From the NCBI GenBank assembly GCA_037367355.1, contig CM074702.1:1488001-1552000 (forward strand): 64,000 nt of DNA, given 5' to 3'. Positions within the stretch are counted from its first letter, which is position 1. Every line of letters starts with the position of its first letter. The position numbers were made by a program, and so were the translations under genes. The stretch comes from Neoscytalidium dimidiatum. Lineage: Eukaryota; Ascomycota; Dothideomycetes; Botryosphaeriales; Botryosphaeriaceae. The notes under the pieces were generated by a model. That model did no database searches and was not told the origin of the DNA. It saw nothing but the letters and a program-made list of their open reading frames with translations. This document shows positions 47,605 through 58,774 of this stretch, one piece after another.

Positions 47605-47707
47605 AATCCAAGCCCCGTTCCGTAACTATCCGGGCTAGCGACGCGTGGACGAAATGCCATAGTCTCCTCGTGCAGGGGCATCGTGCCCTGTCACGCGCGG
47701 GTCCGGG
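46357..47707. other. intergenic region with (CT)20 microsatellite
   Basis: No gene supported. Follows the Crh gene and runs to the 3' end of the decayed gene. Contains a 40-base CT microsatellite at 47564-47603 and an A-rich run at 47400-47409. Confidence 0.65.
47564..47603. repeat. (CT)20 microsatellite
   Basis: Forty bases of uninterrupted CT dinucleotide about 100 bp beyond the 3' end of the gene relic on the minus strand. Confidence 0.95.
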
Positions 47708-48594
47708 CTAAGCGCAGAAGCGCTCCAGCTGCATAAGGTCGAGCGGGAAGTTCTGCAGCCAGCGGTCTTCAACCCACAGAATGAAGAGGCGCAGGCGCAA
47801 CGGTAGGCCGTAGGTGGGCGCGGCTGAGGAACGTGCGGAACCGGGAGTACTTGCTCCGGGTCGCGCGGGAGATTGCGTCGGCAGGCTGTTGGCTGACCGG
47901 GACAATGTTGTCGACGACGGGGAGATTTATGACAAGCTCGAAGCGGAGGGTTGGGTGGCGTGGGATTTGTCGTGTGTAGACGGTGGAATTGCGGCGGAGG
48001 GGTCAGAGGGAAAATGTTTTCGGAAATGAAGATATTGGGGACGATCTCGTCGGGGAGGATGAGAAGAGTATTGGCGGGATAGCATGGGAGGGCTGATGGA
48101 GTGAGGGTGCTTGGTTGGAATTCGGGAGAGCAGGCTGAGTATTCGAGATATACAGCTGTAGAAGGCCGCCTGTACTCTGAAATGCTGTTGTTACTGTCCT
48201 CTTCTCTATCTACACATCAAAAACTCTAGTGTGCTCCTCTCTCTCATCTCATCCCTCTTCTTCCCCATTCTCCTCTTACTCCCCTCCTTCCTTCGTCTCC
48301 TGTTGACCTTCTATTTCTCATTCTGCTTCTACTTGCCCGTCTCGGAATTAAACTCATCTTCTGATAATGATGATGAGGTGGAGAATGACGCAGCCGTTGC
48401 TGCTATTGCCGCACCTGTCCCTGTTTAAACTCCCGCGCTGCGGCGTGCTGCAGCCTTATCTGCTTGAGGCCAGGGCCCTACACTACGCTCACCTGAAGCG
48501 CTGGCAATCTGTTCTCGAAGTTACTCGCAGCATCGAAGAGGAACTTGAGGCATCCGCACGCTAGCGGGCCACCGGTACAGGAAACGAAGCTCAT
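47708..48594 (-). pseudogene. decayed gene read in three frames
   Basis: Minus-strand sequence looks protein-coding in pieces that no single frame joins. ATG 48594 starts MSFVSCTGGPLACGCLKFLF and runs 34 codons to a good donor (CAG-GTGAGC at 48492). After a purine-rich stretch, one frame (about 48200-47990) reads STAVYLEYSACSPEFQPSTL then NTLLILPDEIVPNIFISENI; a second (about 47985-47800) reads RHPTLRFELVINLPVVDNIV and SRATRSKYSRFRTFLSRAHL; the third (about 47815-47708) reads LRLRLFILWVEDRWLQNFPL and ends in LERFCA. No short intron explains both frame changes, so at least two indels seem likely, either real decay or assembly error. I do not recognise the family. Confidence 0.4.
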
Positions 48595-50536
48595 GGTAAA
48601 GAGGATCGAACAGACGCGTTCTTCTTCATGTCCCCCATCCCATCTCCAAAGCGAGGGACAGGAGTCTTATTGCTTGTACATACCTGCATATTAATTCCGA
48701 GCAGTGATTGAATCCACTCTCCGTATCAAGGTGAGCCGTTGTGGTTGTGGGATCATAGTAGCGCTGGGGCATCCCGACGGCGACGAATGCGGCTGGGCTG
48801 ATTCTGGAGCAGTCGGCTGGGAGGGATCAACTTTCTAAATTCGAATCGGCGGTCTAAATGGGGGGTGATTGCTACTACAGATAGAATCGGATGGCTGGTC
48901 GAGGTTGTGGGGATCATACTGGCTGCCGAAAAGAGAAACGGTTTATGACTTGAAAGAGAGATAAATATTCCGCTCAGCTTCCAGAAATCTTATGAAGGAA
49001 GATCCTGCGGTACGACTAGTATTGTAGTTGAAGGTTGATTATTGATCAGTGATCTCTTTAAAGTTTCCTGTTCGACGGATGGTAAGCGTAAATATCATGC
49101 GTACTCTTCCGGCGAACATCGGGTATCACATGGCCAGCTTTGCTTCTCCCATGCCTCAAGTATGAGCTAGGGCCTTCGTTTGGGATTCTTCTTGTTTAGG
49201 CATAGCAATTCAACCGATGTCTTTGTAGTTGGTACCCTTTGTGCTGGAGAACACTGAATAAACATGTAATGTAGCGGAATTAATCAGAGTAACTAAGCTT
49301 CCTTTCACTCCATAGCACGAGCAGTAACTGACTAGAAGCTTAATAGACTCCTTTTATTAAGCGTTTTATTAGTGTGGCCGATGGGCGACGTGGTCAAAGT
49401 GCTTTCATTCAAACAGAGATGATGTTTTTTTTTTTTGATCGCGACGCGGAATATTCAAGAGAGTCTCTGCTTAGCAAAATCCGAAGAGGCGCAGTTCACA
49501 TTTAGCAGATATAACAAGATTACACCTATATCTTGGAGACTTATTAACTGCAAAAAATTTTGACCTGGCACTTTGAACCAAATCTGAACCTTTGAGAGTG
49601 AACCCACCACAAGACACTTCACTGTGGCCATCCAGGAGAATAGGATTCCAAGCAGATAAAATGAGTAGTGACGGCGCAACATAAATTAAATCCCGACCGG
49701 TGTCTAGATTCAGTGTGTTAATCACGCGAAGCCAGAATGTTGCCGGGAATGCAGGTGGCTTCCTTTCTAGCAAGCACACCTACTGTCTTCTGCCTCTGTT
49801 TGGCATCTGGCAGTACGCAAATAATGATTGCGTAAAAAGAAACGTCCAGCGGTCAATTTTTGTCCACAATCCTCATATCCCCGTCCATATTTGCTTCTCG
49901 TGGCTTATCTTGCAATGACGCAGCGCGAAACCTAAGCGCCGAGCTCATCCGAAAGAGGTAAATGACCACGTGCTCCTGTCTTGAAACAGGAAATGCAGGA
50001 TGAACTGGACACAGAACGGAGCTAATTTAAAGCCCTTGCCCCCCGGCTGAAACGGAAGACATATGGAATAGTTGTTGGGTTGTGAATTACAGTGCGCATC
50101 TTAGATTTCGCCACACGGCAACGACAACCGAAGAGTTCGCTTGGATATTGCCTGTTATTGCGTGATAAATGCCCTTGCTCTTTTGTTGAGAAGTAGGAAG
50201 TAGCATACGAGTAAGGAGGCTTGCAGGGAGTCTCGGTCACTGTCAAGCCTGATCCATTGAGGGTCGGTGCTATGGAGATGGGCCGGTGGGATGCGGACCA
50301 AAGATCAATAACTTTCACTTCTGAACGAAATGCCAACGTATCTTACATTGAATATGCTCTGTGTGAATTCGATTACCACAAAGCCACCAACTTACGAGCT
50401 CAGTAGCTACTGAATTGTCGTTTACAGGTCATCTTAAGCTTCATTCTTTGCAGACACACTTTCGCCTTTGAACGCAAAGCCGTCCGAACACTGAATACAC
50501 CTACCAAAAAGGAGTGTTTATGCAAAAGAAAAATCA
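48595..50536. other. intergenic region, AT-balanced
   Basis: No gene seen. Frames of 60-105 codons at about 49455-49779 and 50022-50336 (minus) lack motifs, and the two at 49.5 kb overlap in different frames. Includes a poly-T run at 49425-49435. The end carries the 3' UTR of RTC1. Confidence 0.6.
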
Positions 50537-53500
50537 TCAAGTACTCCTTCCAGATGGCTCTACAAGTCTCACCCGTCGTCCGCCGCCACCCGTTGCAATG
50601 CCGGCGCTATCGTCTCTCGTCTCGAACCTGCCGGCCGAATCTCGATCCACTCCCCTTCCTTGCTGACTCTCGCTTCTCCCACTCTCCGTTCTTGCAAGGA
50701 CTATAGCCCTGGATGACGCTCCGGTCGCAGCAGCTCCGAATGCCATTCCACCGGCGCCGCCGAGGCCGCCACCTCCAAAAGCGGCACCATCCTTGTCGCC
50801 AACACCCAAGGTTCTTTCGCCAACGACGCCTGCGACGAGGGCACCCCCACGGGTGGCCAAGGCTGCTGCACGCATGGCAGCGCCACTATCCCGGACTCGT
50901 CGGCCATCGTCGCGAACGCGGCCACGCTCTTCGCCGGCCTTGCGGCGCTTGAGCGCTTCCAGCTTCTCGTTGCGCAGTGGACCCCGGACACAGTCGCACA
51001 AACAGCCGCTGACGGGGCAAGCTCCGAGCGAGAGATTCGTGTCGACATGCCAAGCGCGCAGGCAGGCCGTGTGTACGGCGTGGCCACATGTGGCGCAGGC
51101 AGAATAGAGGACGGGTGGCGAAGGTGGCAAAGACGGCGAGGACCTGGCGGCAACGTCGTCACAAATCGTGGCGGCCGTAGTAGCAGTGAATGGAGATTCA
51201 CCGGTCGCGGAGGTTGCCGCTGTTACTGATGTTGTAGTAACCGTGCGGGAAATCGACAGGGACGCGTCGGAAGGCGTGTGGCTGTGCCGGCCGCCGTTGG
51301 CGGCCTTACTTTTGACGTTTGACCGAGGGATAGTAATGCTGCTCACACTGGCGCTGTGTTGGTGGCCTTTCGCTCTATTTCTGCTCTTGCTTCGTTTCTT
51401 GGGTACGATGGCCGGTGCAATGTCCGGTGGTGGTAATGCACACCAGCAAACTGGACATGGTGCTTGCCTTCCCTTGCAATTCTCACATAGCGTCTTATCG
51501 CTTGGATTGTTGATTGGATTCTTACACTGTGTACACCTCAGTCCCACCTGAGTCTCCTGAAGTGCCTGCTCGTACACAGCAGGGTATATTGGATATGCAA
51601 CCCGTCGGAGAGAAGCAGCGGCATTGAAGAGACCCAATGAGAGAAGTTGAGTATGATACGTTTGCAGTATCGACTCGGCTTGCAAAGGGTTAATGCCAGT
51701 GCGCGTGAGCGGCGCGAGCTGTGAATTGAGAATTGCGCGAATCTGAGCAGGGGACATATTCAGGGAGTGGAAATGGTCTGCGTATTGGTTGAGAAGTGTC
51801 GAGGTGGAGGAGTCTGGGAGAGGGTGAGTATGTGGAAGGAAATCGGAAATCAGAAGAAGCATAATCGAGACGGTTTGCGCATCCGAGAGAGCATTTGTAT
51901 GGAATTCCAAGAGCCACTGAAGCATGTCTATCAGCGTCAAGGGTGCACTGAGCTCGCTGTCAGCGCTTTCATGCTTAGAGAGGAAGTCGGATAGAATGAG
52001 GTCTTCGCTGTCCGACTCTGCTGTTTCAATTGCGGCGGGTGCGCTGATGGGCTCGTGCCGTAGGGATGGGGGACGGGGCGCTTTGGGAGAAGGGACGTCA
52101 GCCGGTCCATCCGGCACGATAGTCCCACTGGCTTCCATAACGTCGAAGTTGCTCACGGAAGCTTCAGAGAAACTACCGTGTGTGCTCGTGAACGCATCAG
52201 ATTCAGAGCTAGAGTTGCGCATGAGCTGATTATGCTTGCGTAGCGTTTCGATATCATGGATCGCTCTGCTCTGTTCGGAGCTCGAGCTTATGACGTTGGC
52301 ATTGGACTTGGTGTTCGCGACGCTTGGAGCTATGGCCTCGTGCGCAATGCGTCCTTGCTCACTAGCACTGCTGCTAATGTTCCCATGGTCTGGAACCGAA
52401 TCATCAAAATTGATGCGCGGCGGGGGTCCCTAGGCCGAAGTCAGCGTTGGGGACGTGGCGCATGCGTGAAGATCAAATTTAGCCGAATGTGAGAGGTGTG
52501 ACGAAACCGGTGTACGCACCTTATGCACGTCAGCACCAAAGCCACCCGGTGACTCCATGTACGGGTCTGGCCCACTCGTGGATGTGGCGCCGTTACCGAA
52601 GCTCGAGAAGGCCGGACCACTGCTCTGGTGGTCCCAACGGTCCTGCAAGGACTCCGCATCCTGCGCGTGCGACGGCGATCTGCCACTGGTAAAGGAGCCT
52701 GGCACAGACAGCCCATGCGAATCAGTTGAGGCAGAGAACATAGCGAAGCTCTCTCCAGAATTATGCCGATCAAAATCCGGGCGCCCATTCAGAGCAGGGC
52801 TGCTGCCATAGGGCTCCAGGCTAAGAGGAATGCGAGGCGGCACCCTGTAGCTGCTCACCATGGCCCGTCGCTCGTCGAGATTGTCGGTCGAGACAGGCCA
52901 CGAAGGGTCCGTGACACTTGAGCGACGCGCCCGACGTCGGGATGATGATTCCGCCTGATCCTGGACCGCTATTTGGGCGGGTCTATCAACAAGGGAGGGT
53001 GGCAGTGCCAGTTCCTCGTCGTGTTCTGGATCTGGAAGAGCGTTCTGGTCCATAGGGGAGGAGGATTTAGGCGGGTTGATCGCGCGCGCGATCGGCGTTG
53101 GTACCTGTGACGAGCTGTCGGCTGCGGTCTGGGCGTGCCCGTCTGCACCGTAGATCGCACGCACTGCAGGGTTAGGGAGGAGCTCCTGCTCTTTCCTCTC
53201 TGTCAATACATTCCTGCTGGCCGTTGACGGAAGTGGCTTGGCTGGAGTCAACGGCTTCTGCTCGAGTCTTCGTCGGTGATTTGCAGCCGCTCGTCGTTGC
53301 ACAGCATCCGATACTGTTTGACCCACCACCCTCCACGAGTTCGCCAATCGATGGTTGCCAGCTTTCTGCGCGTATTCTGCGTTTGCATCGAACACCCTTC
53401 GGAGATTCTGAAATGATTGGACAGTGGGCGGGTCCTCGATCGCGATCATGTTGTACTTCTGCGCAAGAAACGTAAATAGAGGAACGTTGATCGAGCCCGG

Positions 53501-55168
53501 TACAACACCGCGAATAGCGGCCTGGTTCGGCGTAAAAGGGTGCTTTTGGTTAGCAAGGGAGTCACTGAGAAAAAGCGTCTTTCCGGTGCTCTCTGAGGCC
53601 GGAGGTGTGCTGCTGATTGACTTCGTGGACCGATTACTCGATGTCCGCCCATGGTGGCGCTTGTACGAGGAGCTGAGAAAGCTGTCATCAATGCTGTCAT
53701 CGGCCGAGCTCCTGGGAAGACTGCTCTTCTCAGACAACTCGCGCTTTGTCCGCTCGTCTGTCGTGAATGTCTCGTCTGAGTCGTAGCCGCCAGAGGCTCG
53801 TCGGCGTACACGCTGTTGGGAGAAAGCGCCAACGTCACCAGTCGAGGAAACAGCAACCGAGGACATGTTACGCCTATCGACAACCTTGGGGGCGAAATGC
53901 ACGTCTGACTGGGTGAAGATACCTTCGCGCCCGACCGTCCAAAGCAGGTCACGAGAGCGCCACAGCAGATCTGTGGGCGCCGTTTGATAGAGGGAAATTT
54001 CTCTGAAGGGCAACGACGGACGGCGGAAGTCCCACACATGCACGACGGGGTGATCTCGATCGTACGCGGTTACAAGCTGTGTGCATTGCCACACCCCATG
54101 CTCTTGATCCGCCGACCAGAAGGGCGGCCTCCACTGGGCGTTGAATACCGGGTAAGGCGTGCGGATAATCCATGCAGGCTTTTGGCGGCGTTGGTCCGAA
54201 GAAAAGTCCCAAATCCTGACCGACCGGTCTGCACTCGCACTGGCGAGATGCTTCCCGTCGAGGTGCCAGTCTATGGCGTAGCAGGTTTTGTCATGGGCAT
54301 TGATCTTAAGCTTCGGAGCACGATTCATGCGGTAATCCCACCTTTGAATCACGCCGTTCTCAGTGCCAAAAGCAAACTCAACGCCGTCGGTGGGCGACCA
54401 CTTGATGTCGCGGATGCCCTCGCTCTGGCCGGAGTAGCGGTCGCGGCTGGGGCAGGACATGACATCCTTCTTCATGTCCCGCAGATCCCAGAGGCGGGCA
54501 GTGGCGTCACGGGAGCCGGACAGCAGCAGGTAGCCGGCATGGGGATTGAAGGCCAGCTTGTGGACCTGGCGGTGGTGCTCGTGCAGCTGGGCCAGCTCAA
54601 CGCCGGTGCGGTTGAGATCGTACAGCACGACCTTGCCATTGGCGGCGGCGGTGGCGATGTGGGAGCTGTAGTTGCTATGCGACCACTTGACGTCGTGGAT
54701 CTCGAGGGTGTCGCGGTGCCTGGTTGGCGCGGAGGGCCCACCGGCCTGGTGATGGGAGGCATAGTTGATGATGGCGGCACGCAGATTGGTCTCCTCGGCG
54801 CACTTGGTGCCGGTGATGCGGACGGTCTTCAGGATCTCTCTGCCAGCGAGGATGGCATGTGTCCGCTCTTGATTGATGTGGACGGCGCTGATGTCAAGGC
54901 CGGTCTTGTGGCTTGCATCTTGCGACGACAGCGAGCTCAGCCTGGCGGGGGTCAGCAGCGGTTATCAGGTTTGGCGCGCACATCACACGACGCACTGGGG
55001 GATTCTGGGAGCGAGCGGCGGGCGGTGGCTGTCCGGACGGGCCTGCTGGGCGCTGGGCGGGCGCGAGCCGTACGCGGTAAAGGACTGCTGGACAAATCTG
55101 GTGAAGGCATTGCGCGCCTGCGCGCGCTGGGGCGGCAGCGGGGGCGCGGGCGGAGGGTCTTGCGGCAT
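50537..55168 (-). CDS. RTC1: RTC1/Sea2/WDR24, SEACAT (GATOR2) subunit
   Basis: Sea2/Rtc1 (animal WDR24) is a vacuole-associated subunit of the SEACAT/GATOR2 complex that promotes TORC1 signalling when amino acids are present. Exons 55168-54996, 54941-52520 and 52429-50537 give 1495 aa with introns of 54 and 90 bp, all in phase. After a Pro/Gln-rich start the WD40 propeller spans about residues 60-420: LEIHDVKWSHSNYSSHIATA, LAFNPHAGYLLLSGSRDATA, GIRDIKWSPTDGVEFAFGTE and DWHLDGKHLASASADRSVRI. A long disordered middle (about 420-1000) follows. The C-terminus has the family's RING-like zinc domain, LRCTQCKNPINN...CENC...CPVCWC and, after an insert, CATCGHAVHTACLRAWH...CPVSGCLCDC (about 1165-1355). 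Exon 1 was chosen because FTRFVQQSFTAYG joins RIPQ-LSSLSSQDASHKTGLD in phase. Two CAG tracts lie in its leader. Confidence 0.93.
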
Positions 55169-55773
55169 GGCGGCCGGCCGTAGCAGCAGCAGCAGCAGCA
55201 GCAGCCGGGCAGACTGGCAGGGCGGCAGGGCAGCAGGGCAGGGCAGCAGCAGCAGCAGCAGGCGGAAGGTCAGTCAACGTGTTCCTGCATCCAGGCCGAG
55301 CGCGCGCTGGGCGTTGCGCGTTGCGGTGAGGGCGGGCTGCGGCGTGGAAGGCGGACCGACTGCAAGCGCACGCAGCCCCGGCAGTCAGCAGCTGCTGGAT
55401 CGGCCTCCGACTCGCGGGGGCGCGTGTGATTTTGCGTGGTGTTGATTCACTTGCAGCTTGTGATGGCTGCTGCACCACGGCCGGCCTGCACTAGCGAGGA
55501 AGCGGTATCGCCGGCCAGGCAGGCCAGCCCGTCCGTGCGCCTGTCCGTGTCCACATGGATCTCTCTGGCTGTGGCGGGCTAGAAGCCTGCAGTGCACGCC
55601 GCCCTGGCGCCGCGATTGTCCTCTCACTCTAAAGCTCCCGAGCACTCCACAAAACCGCCACACGGCTGCCATCATCCACACCAGCGGCTCCCGCCCGAGT
55701 CGCTGTCATGCTTGCCTGACGGCTCCCTTTTCTCCACCACCTCCCCCTCGTCCTTCCTCCAACGCAATCCGCC
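55169..55773. promoter_or_regulatory. shared divergent promoter of RTC1 and HMT1-like gene
   Basis: 605 bp between ATGs of oppositely directed genes. The half near RTC1 carries CAG/AGC repeats (55182-55205 and 55244-55261, CTG on the RTC1 strand); the half near the transporter is C/T-rich, typical of a fungal leader. No coding sequence supported. Confidence 0.55.
55182..55261. repeat. two CAG/CTG triplet tracts in RTC1 leader
   Basis: About eight AGC triplets at 55182-55205 and six CAG triplets at 55244-55261, separated by a GGCAGGGCAG-rich spacer. On the RTC1 sense strand they read CTG/GCT and begin 14 bases before its ATG. Confidence 0.9.
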
Positions 55774-58700
55774 ATGCCCCAACACGACACCTCGCCCGCC
55801 TCAGTCGAGCCGCTGGTTACCAACTCCACCACCCGCCAGGTCCTGCTGTACCTGCACTACGCCTCGCCCATTGCGCTGCTGCTCTTCTTCCTCGCCGCAT
55901 TCACCTTCCGCACCATCGCCGCCTCCGAGTCGTCTAATCGTAATCCTAATGACCTCGCCCAACCCGACGCCGGCGCGCCCACGGGCCCGGGAGGCAAGCC
56001 TCTGCCCAAGCGCACCCCTCCGCGCACGCCGCCCAAGAGGGACCCCGAGGCCGCCGACCTGCCGCGCGCCCGCAAGCTGCTCTTCGAGTGGCTCTCCGTC
56101 CTCGCCGCCCTCACCTTCGTGGCGAACGCCATCAACATCATTGTGCACGCTCTCTACAGCCGCAGCGAGCATTGGTGGTGCGGCCAGTCGGTCGTGGTAA
56201 GATCGGACGGGACGCCTGAACCACCAAGAACACGAACGCCTGGCTGACCCTTCTTGCCTGTGCAGATCTACCTCGTAGGCTCCTTCTTCGTCTACATCCT
56301 CTTCGTGATCTCCATCATCGACACCAAGCCCGCCCCGAACTACGTCCACCAGGCCACCTGGATCTTCGCCCTGGTCCTGGAGCTTGTGCTGCTGGCCGCC
56401 TCGCTCTCGCTGTACACCCACAAGCATCGGGAGCCGCGCGGCGGCCATGGCGGCAAAGGCAAACTCCGCTATAACATGACCGAGTGGGAGGTGACTGAAG
56501 TGTGCGTCGATCTTTTGCGCATCATCTTGCTTGGCGCGTTGATCGGCTTCTACCTCATCTTCGTGGCCTTCCGCAACAAGAACGCGCGTTCCGACGCGGA
56601 CGGCCCGAGCGAGACCACCGGCCTCCTGGCTGCACACAACGCCGAGAATGGCAGTGCCAATGGCACCACCAGCTACGGTTCCGCCCCCAGCGGAGGCAAG
56701 CACAAGCACACCGAGGGAGCGCCTGCCGGCTGGAGCCGACCGGAGAACATCCCCTCGAGGAGCTGGTGGGAGTACCTGAAGGGCTACTCCGTCTTCTTTC
56801 CTTACCTGTGGCCGTCCAAGGACCGCAAGTTGCAGATCATGGTCATTATCTGCTTCGTAATCGTCGTGCTGCAACGGATCGTCAACGTGCTGGTGCCTGC
56901 ACAGGTAGGGAAAATCACAAACCAGCTCTCCGGAGAGAATGGCCCTGTTACTATGCCCTGGCTATCAATCTGTGCCTATATCATTTACCGGCTACTGCAA
57001 GGGAGCAACGGCTTGCTCGGCGCCCTGAGATCGACGCTGTGGATCCCTGTCGGCCAGTATTCCTATCGTGAGCTTTCCGTTGCCGCGTTCGAGCATGTTC
57101 ATGGCCTGAGCTTGGACTTCCACCTCGGCAAGAAAACCGGAGAGGTCCTTTCGGCTCTTGGCAAGGGCAGCTCCATCAACACTTTTCTGGAGCAGGTGAC
57201 CTTCCAGGTCGTCCCGATGCTGGTCGACCTGTGTGTTGCCATTGCGTACTTCCTTATTGCGTTCGACGCCTACTACGCTCTCGTAGTAGCTGTAGTCACC
57301 TTTTGGTACGTCTACCTCACCATTCGCATGGCGCAATGGCGCGCGGAGATCAGACGCCAGATGGTGAACGCAGACAGAGAAGAGGATGCCGTCAAGTAAG
57401 TATATTTTCGCAATTTTGTTTTTTGCCCAATTCCAGTTACTGACGTGGCCAAGAAACGACTCAATGGTATCATATGAGACGGTCAAGTATTTCAACGCTG
57501 AAGCGTATGAGTTCAACCGGTACCGTGAGGCAGTCAACAAGTACCAGCGGGCTGAGTATAGGGTTCTATTCTCTTTGAACCTCATGAACATCACTCAGAA
57601 CCTGGTGTTCATGCTTGGCTTGATGGTGGCTTGCTTTATCGCCGCGTACGAAGTGACAACTGGTCAAAGCAAGGTGGGCCACTTTGTCACGCTTCTTACG
57701 TACATGGCGCAACTGCAGCAACCCCTCAACTTCTTCGGCACGTTCTACCGCATGATCCAGTCTGCGATGATCAACTCGGAGCGCATGCTCGAGCTTTTCA
57801 AGGAACAGCCCACTGTTGTGGACAAGCCTTACGTCAAGAGCCTACCCACCTGCGAGGGGGACATTCGCTTCAATGATGTCAGGTTCTCGTACGATGAGCG
57901 CAAACCAGCACTGCAAGGTCTTGACTTCCACTGCAAGCCGGGCACCACGACAGCGTTCGTGGGCGAATCGGGCGGTGGAAAGTCGACGGTGTTCCGGTTA
58001 CTGTTCCGCTTCTATAACATCCAGGGTGGTAGTATCCAGGTCGACGGTCACGACGTTGAAGACATTAGCATCGATTCGCTCCGGAGGCACATTGGTGTGG
58101 TGCCACAGGATACGGTTTTGTTCAACGAGACGCTCATGTACAACCTCAAGTACGCCAATCCGACCGCAACGGACAAGGACGTGTACGACGCGTGTCGCGC
58201 TGCTAGCATCCACGACAAGATCCTTACTTTCCCGGATGGCTATAATACGAAGGTAGGCGAACGCGGCCTGCGCCTCTCCGGCGGAGAAAAGCAGCGTGTT
58301 GCCATTGCACGCACGATTCTGAAGAACCCGCGCATCATCATGCTGGACGAGGCCACGGCTGCGCTTGACACGGAAACGGAGCAGCATATCCAGGAAGCCT
58401 TGACCACGCTTGGCCAAGGGCGGACCATGCTGGTCATTGCACACCGTCTCAGCACAATCACGAGAGCAGACCAGATTCTGGTGCTCCACGAGGGCCGAGT
58501 GGCGGAGAAGGGCACGCATGAAGAGCTTCTTGCAAAAAGAGGCAGATACGCGGGCATGTGGAAGAAGCAAGTGCGGGCGCAGCGAGCAGCGGAAGAGGCA
58601 CGGGTGTTGAAAGATAAGGCGGACCGGCTACGACGAGAATCGAAGGACGGCATAGTTACCGAGGGAGAGGGTAGCGCCAGTCAGAGCGAGGACGAACGTG

Positions 58701-58774
58701 AGAAAGCCAAGTCGAAAGAAAACGAATCGGGCCCGACGGGCGCCAACGGAGACGGCAAGACGGAAACGAAGTAG
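55774..58774 (+). CDS. HMT1-type vacuolar ABC transporter (ABCB6-like)
   Basis: Half-size ABC transporter of the HMT1/ABCB6 group; in fission yeast HMT1 moves phytochelatin or glutathione conjugates of heavy metals into the vacuole. Exons 55774-56196, 56266-57395 and 57454-58774 give 957 aa (introns 69 and 58 bp). The N-terminal extension has about five membrane helices (LYLHYASPIALLLFFLAAF, IYLVGSFFVYILFVISII, IFALVLELVLLAASLSLY and others), as expected of this group. The six-helix core follows (about 360-650), including SLDFHLGKKTGEVLSALGKG and VSYETVKYFNAEAYE, both family hallmarks. The ATP domain has Walker A GESGGGKST, signature LSGGEKQR, Walker B IIMLDEATAALD and the switch His in VIAHRLST. 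The last 75 residues are charged and rich in Lys/Glu. All catalytic residues look intact. Confidence 0.94.

Noticed and set aside
53984..55183. 399-codon plus-strand frame
   Set aside because: Antisense to the WD40 coding region of RTC1, which has unmistakable family motifs.
55801..56874. 357-codon minus-strand frame
   Set aside because: Antisense shadow of the HMT1-like transporter's N-terminal exons; low-complexity Gly/Val/Glu translation.
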